DNA of 51,320 bases from Streptococcus parasanguinis. Lineage in GTDB: Bacteria > Bacillota > Bacilli > Lactobacillales > Streptococcaceae. This document shows, one piece after another, positions 9,623 through 18,379 of the stretch. The DNA is taken from the NCBI RefSeq assembly GCF_016648855.1, contig NZ_JACLQU010000018.1:1-51320 (forward strand), written 5' to 3'. The position numbers and the translations under genes are program-made. The notes beneath the pieces are model-generated. The model saw only the letters and a list, made by a program, of their open reading frames with translations, ran no database searches and was not told where the DNA came from. Within the stretch, counting starts at the first letter, position 1. Every line of letters begins with the position of its first letter.

Positions 9623-12074
9623 ATTTGATGGTAGCTGAAAAAACTTCTTGATCCGAAATAGTATCGTTAACAAAGGATCCATTGCTTGTTCTTTCAGAAA
9701 TGCTTAATTGTGTTAAATCAACTTCTGTTACCTGACCTGTTGTAGAAGTGATCTGAAGAATTTGATCTTGTTCTGCCACTTCTTCTTGGCTCGTAAAGAG
9801 ATCAAAATCTCCTTGGTCCGTGAAAACTGAACCTGCCTTGAAGACGCGGTGGGGTTTATTTTTCAACTCACGCAAGACCTGTAGGCCACGTTTAGCACGA
9901 CTAGTTACAGGAATATCGTCTTGCAACATCCGTTTGAGACTTCCTCGCTGGGTCAAAATATACATACTTGGTGTTGTAGACTTAAAGGCGGCAGCGACTT
10001 GATCCCCGTCTTTGAGGTTAATAGCTTTAACCCCTGCCGCTTTGGCTCCTACGACAGGGACCTCTTCAATATTAAAGCGCAGACCATAGCCATTTTTGGT
10101 AATGATCATGATGTCTTCAAGGACAACTGGCGCAACAGCTACGATACGGTCCTCTTGGTCTTTCAGCTTAGCGTACTTCGTTGATTTGGAGCGGTAGGTC
10201 CGCCATGGGCTCAATTCCTTGCGTTCAAAGCGCTTGATTTGTCCTTGTTGAGTTGCTGCAAAGTAGGTCACGCCCTCAAACTGATCCACAATCTCCGCAA
10301 AGAGAATTTCTTCTTCTTGCTCGAAATTGGTCAAAGTTTGACTCAAGTGCTCTCCAATATCCTTCCACTTGGTATCTGTCAATTCATGAATTGGTCGATA
10401 AATAGCATTTCCCAAGTTGGTAAAGAGTAAGAGATGCTGGGTAGTCTTAGCAGGCTCCACGAAAATCAATTCATCGTCGTCCCGCTTACCGACTTCTTCC
10501 AGTGTTGAGGCATTGAAAGAACGAGGCGAGGTCCGTTTGATATATCCAGCACGGGTTACGCTGACGAAGGTTTCCTCTTCAACAATGAGACTGGCTGTAT
10601 CAATCTCAATCGTTTTAGCAGTGTCTTGCAATTCACTACGACGCGGATTACCAAAGAGCTTCTTGACTTCACGCAATTCCTTCTTCATGAGATTGAACAT
10701 GGTCCGTTCGTCCCCAATGATGGCTGCCAAGGTCGCGATTTGCTCCTTGAGACTGGCATGCTCTTCTTCCAAGGTCACGATATCGGTATTGGTCAAGCGG
10801 TACAATTGCAAGGTAACAATAGCTTCTGCTTGTTCTTCCGTGAAATCGTAGCTGACCTTGAGGTTTTCCTTAGCATCTGCCTTATTATCAGAAGCTCGGA
10901 TCAAGGCAATGACTTCATCAAGGATAGAAATGACGCGGATCAAGCCCTCTACGATATGGAGGCGTCGTTCTGCCTTTTCCTTATCAAAGCGCGAGCGAGC
11001 GACAATGATATCCCGACGGTGTGCAATGTAGCTAGAGAGAATCGGTACAATCCCCACCTGACGTGGTGTGTAGTTGTCAATTGCCACCATATTGAAGTTG
11101 TAGTTGACCTGCAAATCCGTATACTTGAACAAGTAGTTCAAGATCAAATCTGCATTGGCATCTTTCTTCAACTCAATCGCAATGCGAAGACCATCTCGGT
11201 CAGACTCATCCCGAACTTCTGCGATACCAGCCACCTTGTTGTTAACACGGACATCGTCGATCTTCTTGACCAAAACAGCCTTGTTAATCTCATAAGGGAT
11301 TTCGGTGACAACGATTTGCTGCTTACCGCCTTTGAGCTGCTCGATCTCTGTTTTAGAGCGGACAACCACCCGGCCCTTACCAGTTTCATAGGCTTTCTTG
11401 ATCTCATCCCGTCCCTGGATAATGGCACCAGTTGGGAAATCAGGTCCAGGTAAAAACTCCATGAGTTTGTCTACCTTGGCAGATGGATGGTCGATCATGT
11501 AGACCACGGCATCAATGACTTCAGCAAGGTTATGTGGTGGAATATCAGTCGCGTAACCAGCCGAAATCCCTGTTGCCCCATTGACCAAGAGATTTGGAAA
11601 AGCGGCAGGCAAAACCGTTGGCTCTTTTTCTGTATCGTCAAAGTTCCAGGCAAATGGCACTGTATTCTTTTCGATATCTTGCAAAAGATAACCAGCAATT
11701 TCAGATAAACGCGCCTCGGTATAACGCATGGCTGCCGGTGGATCACCGTCCATGGAACCATTGTTTCCGTGCATTTCGACTAGAATCTCACGGTTCTTCC
11801 AGTCTTGAGACATACGAACCATGGCATCATAGATAGAACTGTCCCCGTGAGGGTGGAAATTCCCCATGATATTACCGACAGACTTGGCAGACTTGCGGTA
11901 GCCCTTGTCATGGGTATTACCATCCTTATTCATCGAATAAAGAATCCGCCGTTGAACTGGTTTCAAGCCATCCCGAATATCAGGAAGAGCCCGTTCTTGA
12001 ATAATGTATTTGGAGTAGCGACCAAAGCGCTCCCCCATGATGTCCTCCAGGGACATATTTTGAATATTAGACAT
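9621..12074 (-). CDS. parC: DNA topoisomerase IV subunit A
   Basis: DNA-cleaving subunit of topoisomerase IV (decatenation of daughter chromosomes). From ATG 12074 it is 817 residues, starting MSNIQNMSLEDIMGERFG as in other streptococci; a GTG at 12128 keeps the frame open but lies inside the structured leader. Catalytic Tyr118 is in PAAMRYTEAR. Ser79 and Asp83 of the quinolone region are ancestral. The C-terminal pinwheel lacks a clear gyrase box, which separates it from GyrA. No normal Shine-Dalgarno precedes the ATG, and the TATCTTATG just before it is part of a possible pseudoknot. The ANT(6)-like gene separates it from parE. Confidence 0.96.
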   Translation of the reverse strand: MSNIQNMSLEDIMGERFGRYSKYIIQERALPDIRDGLKPVQRRILYSMNKDGNTHDKGYRKSAKSVGNIMGNFHPHGDSSIYDAMVRMSQDWKNREILVEMHGNNGSMDGDPPAAMRYTEARLSEIAGYLLQDIEKNTVPFAWNFDDTEKEPTVLPAAFPNLLVNGATGISAGYATDIPPHNLAEVIDAVVYMIDHPSAKVDKLMEFLPGPDFPTGAIIQGRDEIKKAYETGKGRVVVRSKTEIEQLKGGKQQIVVTEIPYEINKAVLVKKIDDVRVNNKVAGIAEVRDESDRDGLRIAIELKKDANADLILNYLFKYTDLQVNYNFNMVAIDNYTPRQVGIVPILSSYIAHRRDIIVARSRFDKEKAERRLHIVEGLIRVISILDEVIALIRASDNKADAKENLKVSYDFTEEQAEAIVTLQLYRLTNTDIVTLEEEHASLKEQIATLAAIIGDERTMFNLMKKELREVKKLFGNPRRSELQDTAKTIEIDTASLIVEEETFVSVTRAGYIKRTSPRSFNASTLEEVGKRDDDELIFVEPAKTTQHLLLFTNLGNAIYRPIHELTDTKWKDIGEHLSQTLTNFEQEEEILFAEIVDQFEGVTYFAATQQGQIKRFERKELSPWRTYRSKSTKYAKLKDQEDRIVAVAPVVLEDIMIITKNGYGLRFNIEEVPVVGAKAAGVKAINLKDGDQVAAAFKSTTPSMYILTQRGSLKRMLQDDIPVTSRAKRGLQVLRELKNKPHRVFKAGSVFTDQGDFDLFTSQEEVAEQDQILQITSTTGQVTEVDLTQLSISERTSNGSFVNDTISDQEVFSATIK

Positions 12075-12152
12075 AAGATACAAAGCCCGTAAAATACAAA
12101 GTGAAAATAAGAAATTTATCTTTTTCACACAGCACTTAGGGCGTGTTCAACT
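12075..12152 (-). promoter_or_regulatory. Structured 5' leader of parC (pseudoknot-like element)
   Basis: On the minus strand the leader can form GCCC/GGGC (outer stem), GTGAAAA/TTTTCAC (inner stem) and AAGATA/TATCTT, the last linking the inner loop to the bases that run into the parC start codon, an H-type pseudoknot layout. The deoD leader has the same order of elements with compensatory changes. I could not assign it to a known RNA family. Confidence 0.6.
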
Positions 12153-12246
12153 CCTTTCAAAGAATGTTGAGTAGTCTTTTATATATAGAGGAATTCAGTT
12201 ACACCAAGTAACCAAACGTTCCTTTCCGATGTTTAAAATAGATTCA

Positions 12247-13065
12247 TTAATGATTAGAAAGTTTCTCTTTAGCATAAGAAGTCATTTTTTCTGCTACTTC
12301 CTTATCGTAAGTAAACCCCATCTTTTGGGCCAGAATTTGAGCTTCTCGATTGAATAGCCCCATGGTAGCAAATAAAGAATGAGTGATTTTATCGAAACTA
12401 GATAAATCAAGCAAAGCTGAGAACTCCTTCTCTTGCTCAGCTGGTAGATAGTGGAAGAGGTACTTGTAGTTCTTTCCGATGTCAACTACTCCCCTATCGC
12501 TTGTCACCTGCCAAGCTAAGACCTTGAGGAGTTCTTGCTGACAAATGCTATAGAGATGATCAGTCGCATAGATGAGTTGCTTTCTTCGAATGGCCTTGAC
12601 GACATAAGCCGATACCCACCAAAATTCATTGCAGGAGGCTGCAAAATCTTCTTCGGTAGGCGGAGCGGTCCAGTAGCGCTTCGGACTAGGAATGTAAGAG
12701 TCAAACAAACCTTTGTCATCTTTTAAGACTTTGAAACCAGCCTCGCTATCCACCCACTCTTGGATAGACTCCTTGGGACAGAGGGTTAAATCGATGCGAT
12801 TCCCATCTTCAAAGAGCATGAGATACAGACGACGGTGTCCCAGTCGGTTGTGCTGTTCGATGAATCGGTTTCCGTACTGATCCAACCAGGATAAATCTGA
12901 AATCAGGTCTTCTAGATCATCAACGATATAGACCACATCATAATCTTGAAACTCGTCTTTGGGTGCCCGAGGATTGGCTCGCGAACCGGATAAGGCCACT
13001 GCTTCCACTTGCAAGGACTCAGCTATCTGCAAAATCAGATTCATCATTTCTGTATCAGTACTCAT
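12247..13065 (-). CDS. ANT(6)/AadE-type aminoglycoside nucleotidyltransferase-like protein
   Basis: A 272-residue protein of the streptomycin 6-adenylyltransferase family. The nucleotidyltransferase signature is plain: LSGSRANPRAPK (about 25-36) followed by FQDYDVVYIV (about 40-49) with the metal-binding D-x-D, then the C-terminal helical domain with NEFWW and KNYKYL. The family transfers AMP from ATP to streptomycin, but chromosomal members are often untested, so resistance is not proven. It lies between parE and parC with 56 bp to parE and about 170 bp to parC, all on one strand. Base composition looks like its neighbours, so recent acquisition is not obvious. Confidence 0.85.
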   Translation of the reverse strand: MSTDTEMMNLILQIAESLQVEAVALSGSRANPRAPKDEFQDYDVVYIVDDLEDLISDLSWLDQYGNRFIEQHNRLGHRRLYLMLFEDGNRIDLTLCPKESIQEWVDSEAGFKVLKDDKGLFDSYIPSPKRYWTAPPTEEDFAASCNEFWWVSAYVVKAIRRKQLIYATDHLYSICQQELLKVLAWQVTSDRGVVDIGKNYKYLFHYLPAEQEKEFSALLDLSSFDKITHSLFATMGLFNREAQILAQKMGFTYDKEVAEKMTSYAKEKLSNH

Positions 13066-13121
13066 GTCGATTCCTTACCATTTCTACATCCCAGCTTATT
13101 TAATTTATAAGTAGAAAGTGA

Positions 13122-15071
13122 TTAAAAAACTGTATTTTCTTCTAAGGTAAACTTAACGTTATCTTCAATCCATTGACGACGTGGTGCAGCCTTATCACCC
13201 ATAAGGACGGAAACACGGCGTTCTGCACGCGCTAAATCATCAATGGTGACACGGATCAGGGTACGAGTTTCTGGGTTCATGGTGGTTTCCCAAAGCTGAT
13301 CCGCATTCATTTCCCCCAACCCTTTGTAACGTTGAAGGGTTGCTCCACGGCCAAAGGTCCGACGCAACTCTTCTAATTCGCTATCTGTCCAAGCATAGGC
13401 TACTTCTTCTTTCTTGCCTTTGCCTTTCGACATCTTATAAAGAGGAGGAAGTGCAATGTAGACATGACCTGCTTCTACCAAAGGGCGCATATAGCGATAG
13501 AAGAAGGTTAAGAGGAGGGTTTGAATGTGGGCACCATCCGTATCTGCGTCGGTCATGATAATGATCTTATCGTAGTTGGCGTCTTCCACTGAGAAATCTG
13601 CCCCAACGCCAGCACCGATGGTGTAGATCATGGTGTTGATCTCCTCGTTTTTGAGGATATCACTCATATTGGCCTTCTCAGTATTAAGAACCTTCCCACG
13701 AAGTGGAAGAATCGCTTGGAACTTACGGTCCCGCCCTTGTTTGGCAGAACCGCCGGCTGAGTCTCCTTCGACTAGATAGAGTTCGTTTTTCTTAGGATTT
13801 TTAGACTGGGCTGGTGTCAATTTACCAGACAAAAGTCCCTTGTCCTTTTTACTCTTCTTGCCATTTCGGCTTTCATCCCGCGCTTTACGAGCGGCTTCAC
13901 GCGCATCCCGGGCTTTAATAGCCTTACGAATGAGATTAGAAGCCAATTCTCCATTTTCCATGAGGAAGAAGGTCAATTTATCAGAAACAATGCTATCGAC
14001 GACTGGACGAGCCAAGGGACTTCCTAATTTGTCTTTGGTTTGTCCTTCAAACTGCAAATGGGCCTCTGGAACCAGGATCGAGAGAACAGCAGATAAACCT
14101 TCACGGTAGTCTGATCCTTCCAGATTCTTGTCTTTTTCTTTGAGGAGTCCTATCTTTCTTGCATAGTCGTTCATAGCCTTGGTAATGGCTGTCTTCAGAC
14201 CTGTCTCGTGGGTTCCCCCATCTTTGGTGCGGACATTATTAACGAAGGACAAGATATTATCTGAGTAACCATCATTGTATTGCATGGCCACTTCTACCTG
14301 AAAACCATCTGATTCGCCACTAAAGTAGAGAACAGGTGTCAAAGTTTCCTTGTCTTCGTTCAAGTACTCTACGAAATCTTGGACACCATTTTCATAGTGA
14401 AAGGCCACATGGTTGTCTTCTTCCTTGCGGAGGTCGGTCAACGTCATCGTCACATCCTTCAGCAAGAAGGCTGATTCTTTGATTCGCTCAGCAATGGTAT
14501 TGAATTTGAAATCTGTCGTTGAAAAGATGGTTGGATCTGGCATGAAGGTGACCTTGGTCCCTGTCTTAGACTTGGGAGCAGAGCCAATCTTCTCGAGTGT
14601 AGTAACTGGTTTTCCACCATCTTCAAAACGTTGCTTGTAGACAGCTCCATCACGGGTAATTTCTACCTCTAGCCAGCTAGAAAGGGCATTGACGACAGAA
14701 GATCCCACTCCGTGAAGACCTCCAGATGTCTTATAGCCTCCTTGACCAAACTTCCCTCCGGCGTGGAGAACCGTAAAGATCACCTCAACGGTTGGTTTAC
14801 CCATAGCATGCATCCCGGTCGGCATTCCACGTCCCTGGTCTTCTACCGATAGCGAACCATCTTTATTAATCGTTACATCGATTTGTGAGCCAAAGCCAGA
14901 CAAGGCTTCATCGACCGCATTATCCACGATCTCCCAGACCATGTGATGCAAGCCATTTCCGTCGGTCGATCCGATATACATCCCTGGACGTTTACGGACT
15001 GCATCCAACCCTTCTAGTACCTGAATGGCATCGTCATTATAATTATTAATATTGATTTCCTTTTTTGCCAC
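13122..15071 (-). CDS. parE: DNA topoisomerase IV subunit B
   Basis: ATPase subunit of topoisomerase IV. The 649-residue protein has the GHKL ATPase domain (EIVDNAVDEAL about 46-56, DQGRGMP, GGLHGVGSSVVNAL), the transducer domain, and the TOPRIM part with EGDSAGGSAKQGRDR and DADTDGAHI. Start is GTG 15071 with CAGGAGG six bases upstream. It is divergent from plsY, the conserved streptococcal arrangement, and leads the parE/ANT(6)-like/parC series. Confidence 0.97.
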   Translation of the reverse strand: MAKKEININNYNDDAIQVLEGLDAVRKRPGMYIGSTDGNGLHHMVWEIVDNAVDEALSGFGSQIDVTINKDGSLSVEDQGRGMPTGMHAMGKPTVEVIFTVLHAGGKFGQGGYKTSGGLHGVGSSVVNALSSWLEVEITRDGAVYKQRFEDGGKPVTTLEKIGSAPKSKTGTKVTFMPDPTIFSTTDFKFNTIAERIKESAFLLKDVTMTLTDLRKEEDNHVAFHYENGVQDFVEYLNEDKETLTPVLYFSGESDGFQVEVAMQYNDGYSDNILSFVNNVRTKDGGTHETGLKTAITKAMNDYARKIGLLKEKDKNLEGSDYREGLSAVLSILVPEAHLQFEGQTKDKLGSPLARPVVDSIVSDKLTFFLMENGELASNLIRKAIKARDAREAARKARDESRNGKKSKKDKGLLSGKLTPAQSKNPKKNELYLVEGDSAGGSAKQGRDRKFQAILPLRGKVLNTEKANMSDILKNEEINTMIYTIGAGVGADFSVEDANYDKIIIMTDADTDGAHIQTLLLTFFYRYMRPLVEAGHVYIALPPLYKMSKGKGKKEEVAYAWTDSELEELRRTFGRGATLQRYKGLGEMNADQLWETTMNPETRTLIRVTIDDLARAERRVSVLMGDKAAPRRQWIEDNVKFTLEENTVF

Positions 15072-15246
15072 AAGGAACCTCCTGTTTGTTCATCTTTTCT
15101 ATATTACAGTTTTTTAGGAAATTTTGCAAAATTTTTTCTCTTTATATGGAGATTTCTATATCTCAGTAAAAAAAGCTGGCTGGACACTTTCTTCAGATGT
15201 CACACTTGAACTCCAAAAATTGCTTTTTCTATTGATGCCTTTTTGA

Positions 15247-15258
15247 TATAATGAAAGT
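15247..15258 (+). promoter_or_regulatory. plsY promoter with -10 six bases before ATG
   Basis: TGATATAAT is an extended -10 (TATAAT 15247-15252) and only GAAAGT separates it from the plsY ATG. Transcription would start at or within a base or two of the A of ATG, giving a leaderless mRNA. Confidence 0.65.
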
Positions 15259-15903
15259 ATGATAAAAGAAATAAGTGTTTTAATTTTAGCCTATCTATTA
15301 GGCTCCATTCCTTCGGGATTATGGATTGGGAAAATCTTTTTCCATATTAATTTACGGGAACATGGCTCGGGCAATACTGGAACGACCAATACCTTTCGGA
15401 TTTTAGGGAAGAAAGCTGGAATCATTGTCTTTGCGATTGATTTCTTGAAAGGAACTTTGGCCGTTCTCCTTCCGACTTTCTTTGGAATTCAGGGGATCTC
15501 GCCGATGGTCTTTGGTCTCTTAGCCGTTTTGGGACACACTTTCCCAATTTTTGCTGGATTCAAGGGTGGAAAAGCAGTGGCGACGAGTGCTGGTGTCTTA
15601 CTTGGTTTCTCGCCTATCCTGCTTCTCATTTTAGCTGTTTATTTTGTAGCTAGCCTTTATTTAACCAGTATGATTTCGTTTTCGAGTGTTACCGTTGCGC
15701 TACTCGCCATTCTTTCGGTCCTCCTTCTTCCTTTGACTGGATGGATCTTGCACAGCTATGATCCACTTTTTACAATCATTGTCTTGGCACTAGCGACCTT
15801 GATCATTCTTCGTCACAAGGACAATATCCAACGGATCAAAGAGAAAAAAGAAAATCTCATCCCTTGGGGAAAGAATATCACCCATCAACAACCAAAAAAC
15901 TAG
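15259..15903 (+). CDS. plsY: Glycerol-3-phosphate acyltransferase PlsY
   Basis: Membrane enzyme that moves the acyl group of acyl-phosphate to glycerol 3-phosphate, the first step of phospholipid synthesis. The 214-residue protein has about five to six membrane helices and all three PlsY motifs: [11 protein letters not shown] (16-26), [13 protein letters not shown] (about 36-48) and [13 protein letters not shown] (about 99-111). There is no ribosome-binding site between the -10 box and ATG. It ends in a terminator at 15898-15927. Confidence 0.96.
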   Translation: MIKEISVLILAYLLGSIPSGLWIGKIFFHINLREHGSGNTGTTNTFRILGKKAGIIVFAIDFLKGTLAVLLPTFFGIQGISPMVFGLLAVLGHTFPIFAGFKGGKAVATSAGVLLGFSPILLLILAVYFVASLYLTSMISFSSVTVALLAILSVLLLPLTGWILHSYDPLFTIIVLALATLIILRHKDNIQRIKEKKENLIPWGKNITHQQPKN

Positions 15904-15927
15904 AGCGCATACTCTAGTTTTTTTTGA
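15898..15927 (+). terminator. plsY terminator
   Basis: AACTAGAG and CTCTAGTT pair around a 6-nt loop and run into eight T residues, overlapping the plsY stop codon. Confidence 0.9.
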
Positions 15928-15961
15928 TTGGACTACAGTTTTATTTATGAACAGATTCTCA

Positions 15962-16372
15962 TTATAAGGCGTCAACCAAGTCCATCAGTATTTCCATAGG
16001 TGTTTTTTTCCTACGACCATTAACAGTTTCGATCATGTGATAAACTTTTAAACGATTGTCATTGCTAAATACAAACTCAAAGCGGAATTCGCGTCCGTTG
16101 GGTGCCACTGTATCAAATTTCGTTTTATATTTATCATGAACGGGGCTAACTGGAAACTTATTGAAGAGCAAGCGTCGTTTCTCCCCTGCTTCTTTCAAAC
16201 AGTTTTCTAGTTCTTGACAATAGTTATAAAACAGCTGATAGAGGTCTTCTTCTGAAATTCTTCTTCTCCGAACTAATGATGTAAAATCCGAAAAATTTCT
16301 GCGAGGAATTTCAATGCTAAATGAGAAGCCCTCCTGATTGATTCTTTCTAAAAATGCATCTCTTGAAATCAT
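15962..16372 (-). CDS. Unknown protein, paralogue of the upstream gene (136 aa)
   Basis: I do not recognise the family. It aligns along most of its length with the protein at 16429-16794: M-SR-AF at the start, NQEGFSF.I.IP, SL..R.R.SEE..YQ.F, NGREFRFEF.F, RVY/KVY and E-TVNGR-K. It carries an extra stretch of about 15 residues (around 70-85). No signal or membrane helix. ATG 16372 is preferred because it matches the paralogue start; the frame stays open to a TTG at 16432 that overlaps the upstream stop. Ribosome-binding support is weak. Confidence 0.72.
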   Translation of the reverse strand: MISRDAFLERINQEGFSFSIEIPRRNFSDFTSLVRRRRISEEDLYQLFYNYCQELENCLKEAGEKRRLLFNKFPVSPVHDKYKTKFDTVAPNGREFRFEFVFSNDNRLKVYHMIETVNGRRKKTPMEILMDLVDAL

Positions 16373-16428
16373 AGAACCACTCTTTCTTTTATCAATCTTT
16401 AGTGAACCCTTATTGTTTCTATACACAG

Positions 16429-16794
16429 TCAATCCATTATGTAATCAAGCAGGTCCATCAGGGTGAGTTTCTTGCGACCATTGACGGTCTCAAATAGATT
16501 ATAAACTCTTAGTTCTTGGTTCTTTTTAAAAGCAAACTCAAAGCGAAATTCGCGACCATTGCATGCAGCTACATAAAATCCGGTCTGATACTTTCTCTTA
16601 TCGGCTACTGCCTGCATTTGCCGGTCTTCTACCTCTCTACAAAGTAAAAGAAAGATCTGATAGACTTGCTCCTCAGAGAGCCTTTTTCTCCAAACTAATG
16701 ACTTGAAGTTATTGTACGTCCACCATGGGATTTGGATGTTGAAGGAAAAACCTTCCTGATTGGCTTTATCGATAAATGCTTTTCTGGAGACCAT
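16429..16794 (-). CDS. Unknown protein, first of two tandem paralogues (121 aa)
   Basis: A 121-residue soluble protein starting MVSRKAFIDKANQEGFSF, with the conserved NGREFRFEFAF (about 82-92) and ETVNGRKK (about 103-110) shared with its downstream copy. The RFEF strand and charged C-terminus suggest a small alpha/beta fold, but I cannot name one. An extended -10 (TGGTATAAT on the minus strand, TATAAT at 16831-16836) gives it its own promoter. The pair is a local gene duplication. Confidence 0.75.
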   Translation of the reverse strand: MVSRKAFIDKANQEGFSFNIQIPWWTYNNFKSLVWRKRLSEEQVYQIFLLLCREVEDRQMQAVADKRKYQTGFYVAACNGREFRFEFAFKKNQELRVYNLFETVNGRKKLTLMDLLDYIMD

Positions 16795-16854
16795 ACTAAC
16801 TCCTCTTCTAATGGAACATTGTTTGACTCTATTATACCATCTTTTAACCTTTCA

Positions 16855-16888
16855 CAAAAAAAGCATCCCAAATGGAATGCTTTTTTCT
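16855..16888 (-). terminator. Terminator after the YrdC/Sua5-type gene
   Basis: AAAAAAGCAT and ATGCTTTTTT form a stem with CCC/GG next to the loop, five bases past the stop codon at 16894. Confidence 0.85.
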
Positions 16889-16893
16889 GTTTC

Positions 16894-17679
16894 TTAATAG
16901 TATTCCCCTTGGCGGTAGTTCCAAGAGTTGAAATGATCAGATAAGTGCATCATGATCTTATCGATATCCAATCCTTTACGGATGACGACTGGACAAGTAT
17001 TGACAGAACGGCTGCCTGCTCCTTGTTCTGGGATCAGTTTACCTTCTGCATCCACCATAGAAACCATCACACCTTGTTCATAGCGCGTTTCAATGGTCTT
17101 GTCTGGTTGGATAGAAGCTACATAATCGTCGGCTTCGATGACCAAGTCCACAGCACCTTCGATGCGCTCACCGATTCCTTCGACTTTCCCGCGGTTTCCT
17201 TTACCGGAAGGGTTAGCTGAAGATGCGTAAACCATCTTGCCTTCTTTTTCCCACATTTCTTTGGCGATTTGCTCACCAGCTTTACCAAATTTGATGACAA
17301 AACAGCTGGTTCCACGAACGTCTGTCATGAGTTCTTCACGTCCATCTCCGAAGGCTTGCAATTTTGCATAAGCATCTTCACGCCAAGGAAGGATACAACC
17401 AAGCAAGATATCTTCATCCCAATGTTTTTGGTAGAAGGCTTCAATTTCAGGATTCAATTGCGCAAGGGCACGAAGTTCATCCATGCTTCCGCAGAGAACC
17501 ACACCTGGTTTGTTGCGGTTGCGTTCTTTGGCTTCGAATTTCCGTTCCAAGCCAGCCTTGTCACTGGTCATGATGATGTAGCCAACTTTGGTAGGGCAGA
17601 CGATACAGCCACCCTCTCCTTTAAGAATATCAAATCCTTCTTGTGAAAGTTGTCCGTCCCATTGAATGTGTTTTGTCAT
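16894..17679 (-). CDS. YrdC/Sua5/YciO family protein
   Basis: A 261-residue member of the family that binds ATP and, in TsaC/Sua5, makes threonylcarbamoyl-adenylate for tRNA t6A. CIVCPTKVGYIIMTSD (about 26-41) corresponds to the family's PTET-Y region, KERNRNKP to the KxR nucleotide-binding part, and SSANPSGKGNRG (about 155-166) to the conserved SAN-SG motif. It is longer than a minimal YrdC and differs in PTKVGY, so it may be a paralogue with another substrate rather than the t6A enzyme. A near-perfect CodY box sits at its promoter, pointing to amino-acid control. Confidence 0.82.
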   Translation of the reverse strand: MTKHIQWDGQLSQEGFDILKGEGGCIVCPTKVGYIIMTSDKAGLERKFEAKERNRNKPGVVLCGSMDELRALAQLNPEIEAFYQKHWDEDILLGCILPWREDAYAKLQAFGDGREELMTDVRGTSCFVIKFGKAGEQIAKEMWEKEGKMVYASSANPSGKGNRGKVEGIGERIEGAVDLVIEADDYVASIQPDKTIETRYEQGVMVSMVDAEGKLIPEQGAGSRSVNTCPVVIRKGLDIDKIMMHLSDHFNSWNYRQGEYY

Positions 17680-17710
17680 AAGTCTCTTTCCTTTTCTATT
17701 CTTTTTAGTA

Positions 17711-17738
17711 TTGTATCAAAAAATAGTCTCAAATTCAA
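17711..17738 (-). promoter_or_regulatory. Promoter of the YrdC/Sua5-type gene
   Basis: On the minus strand TTGAAT (17733-17738) and TACAAT are 17 bp apart. The CodY-like box lies two bases further upstream. Confidence 0.6.
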
Positions 17739-17740
17739 TA

Positions 17741-17755
17741 TATTTTCAGAAAATT
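17741..17755. promoter_or_regulatory. CodY-like box between leuD and the YrdC/Sua5-type gene
   Basis: TATTTTCAGAAAATT matches the CodY consensus at 14 of 15 positions and abuts the -35 of the downstream gene, a position suited to repression. It also lies about 20 bp after leuD. Confidence 0.7.
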
Positions 17756-17777
17756 CGTAATTCGGTATACAATTTTA

Positions 17778-18368
17778 TCATTGCCAGTAAGCTGGACGGT
17801 TCTTCTCATAAGCTGCGATCAAGTCTTCGTACTGAAGCGTAATCCCGATATCATCCAAGCCGTTGAGCAATTTGTGTTTCCAATCTTGATCGATCTCAAA
17901 GCGAAACTCTCCAACAGGCGAGATGATCTTCTGCTCTTCCAAATCCACTGTTACCTCATCTGTCGGCTTCAAACTTGCCAATTGTTGACGAACCTCTAGC
18001 GGTTGAACAATCGGCAGCATCCCATTATTAAGCTCATTATTGTAATGGATATCTCCGAAAGATCCGGCGATAACGACTTTGAAGCCATAATCAGCTAAAG
18101 CCCAGGCTGCGTGCTCCCGAGAGGACCCAGCCCCAAAATTGTCACCAGTGATCAAAATGGTTGCCTTGCGGTATTCTGGCTTGTTAAAGATAAAATCCGG
18201 ATCCTCAGTATATTGGTCATCCAAATAGCGCCAAGCATACATGAGGTATTTCCCAAAGCCTTTTTTATCAATCAGCTTTAAGAATTGCTTGGGGAGGATT
18301 TGGTCGGTATCAATATTATCGTTCATCAAAGGAACCGTAGTCCCCGTATAAATGGTAAATTTCTCCAT
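17778..18368 (-). CDS. leuD: 3-isopropylmalate dehydratase small subunit
   Basis: Swivelling-domain subunit of isopropylmalate isomerase, which with LeuC converts 2- to 3-isopropylmalate. The 196-residue protein has [16 protein letters not shown] (about 17-32), [17 protein letters not shown] (about 75-91) and the GxF-DIHYNN region. It lies 11 bp after leuC. No clear terminator follows, so some readthrough toward the YrdC/Sua5-type gene is possible. Confidence 0.96.
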   Translation of the reverse strand: MEKFTIYTGTTVPLMNDNIDTDQILPKQFLKLIDKKGFGKYLMYAWRYLDDQYTEDPDFIFNKPEYRKATILITGDNFGAGSSREHAAWALADYGFKVVIAGSFGDIHYNNELNNGMLPIVQPLEVRQQLASLKPTDEVTVDLEEQKIISPVGEFRFEIDQDWKHKLLNGLDDIGITLQYEDLIAAYEKNRPAYWQ

Positions 18369-18379
18369 GCTTCCTCCTT

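Noticed and set aside
10626..11453. Long plus-strand open frame opposite parC
   Set aside because: It has no start signals and an unnatural composition, and the opposite strand is clearly parC.
12075..12128. parC start at GTG 12128 giving 18 extra residues
   Set aside because: The extra codons lie in the structured leader shared with deoD, there is no close ribosome-binding site, and ATG 12074 gives the usual ParC N-terminus.
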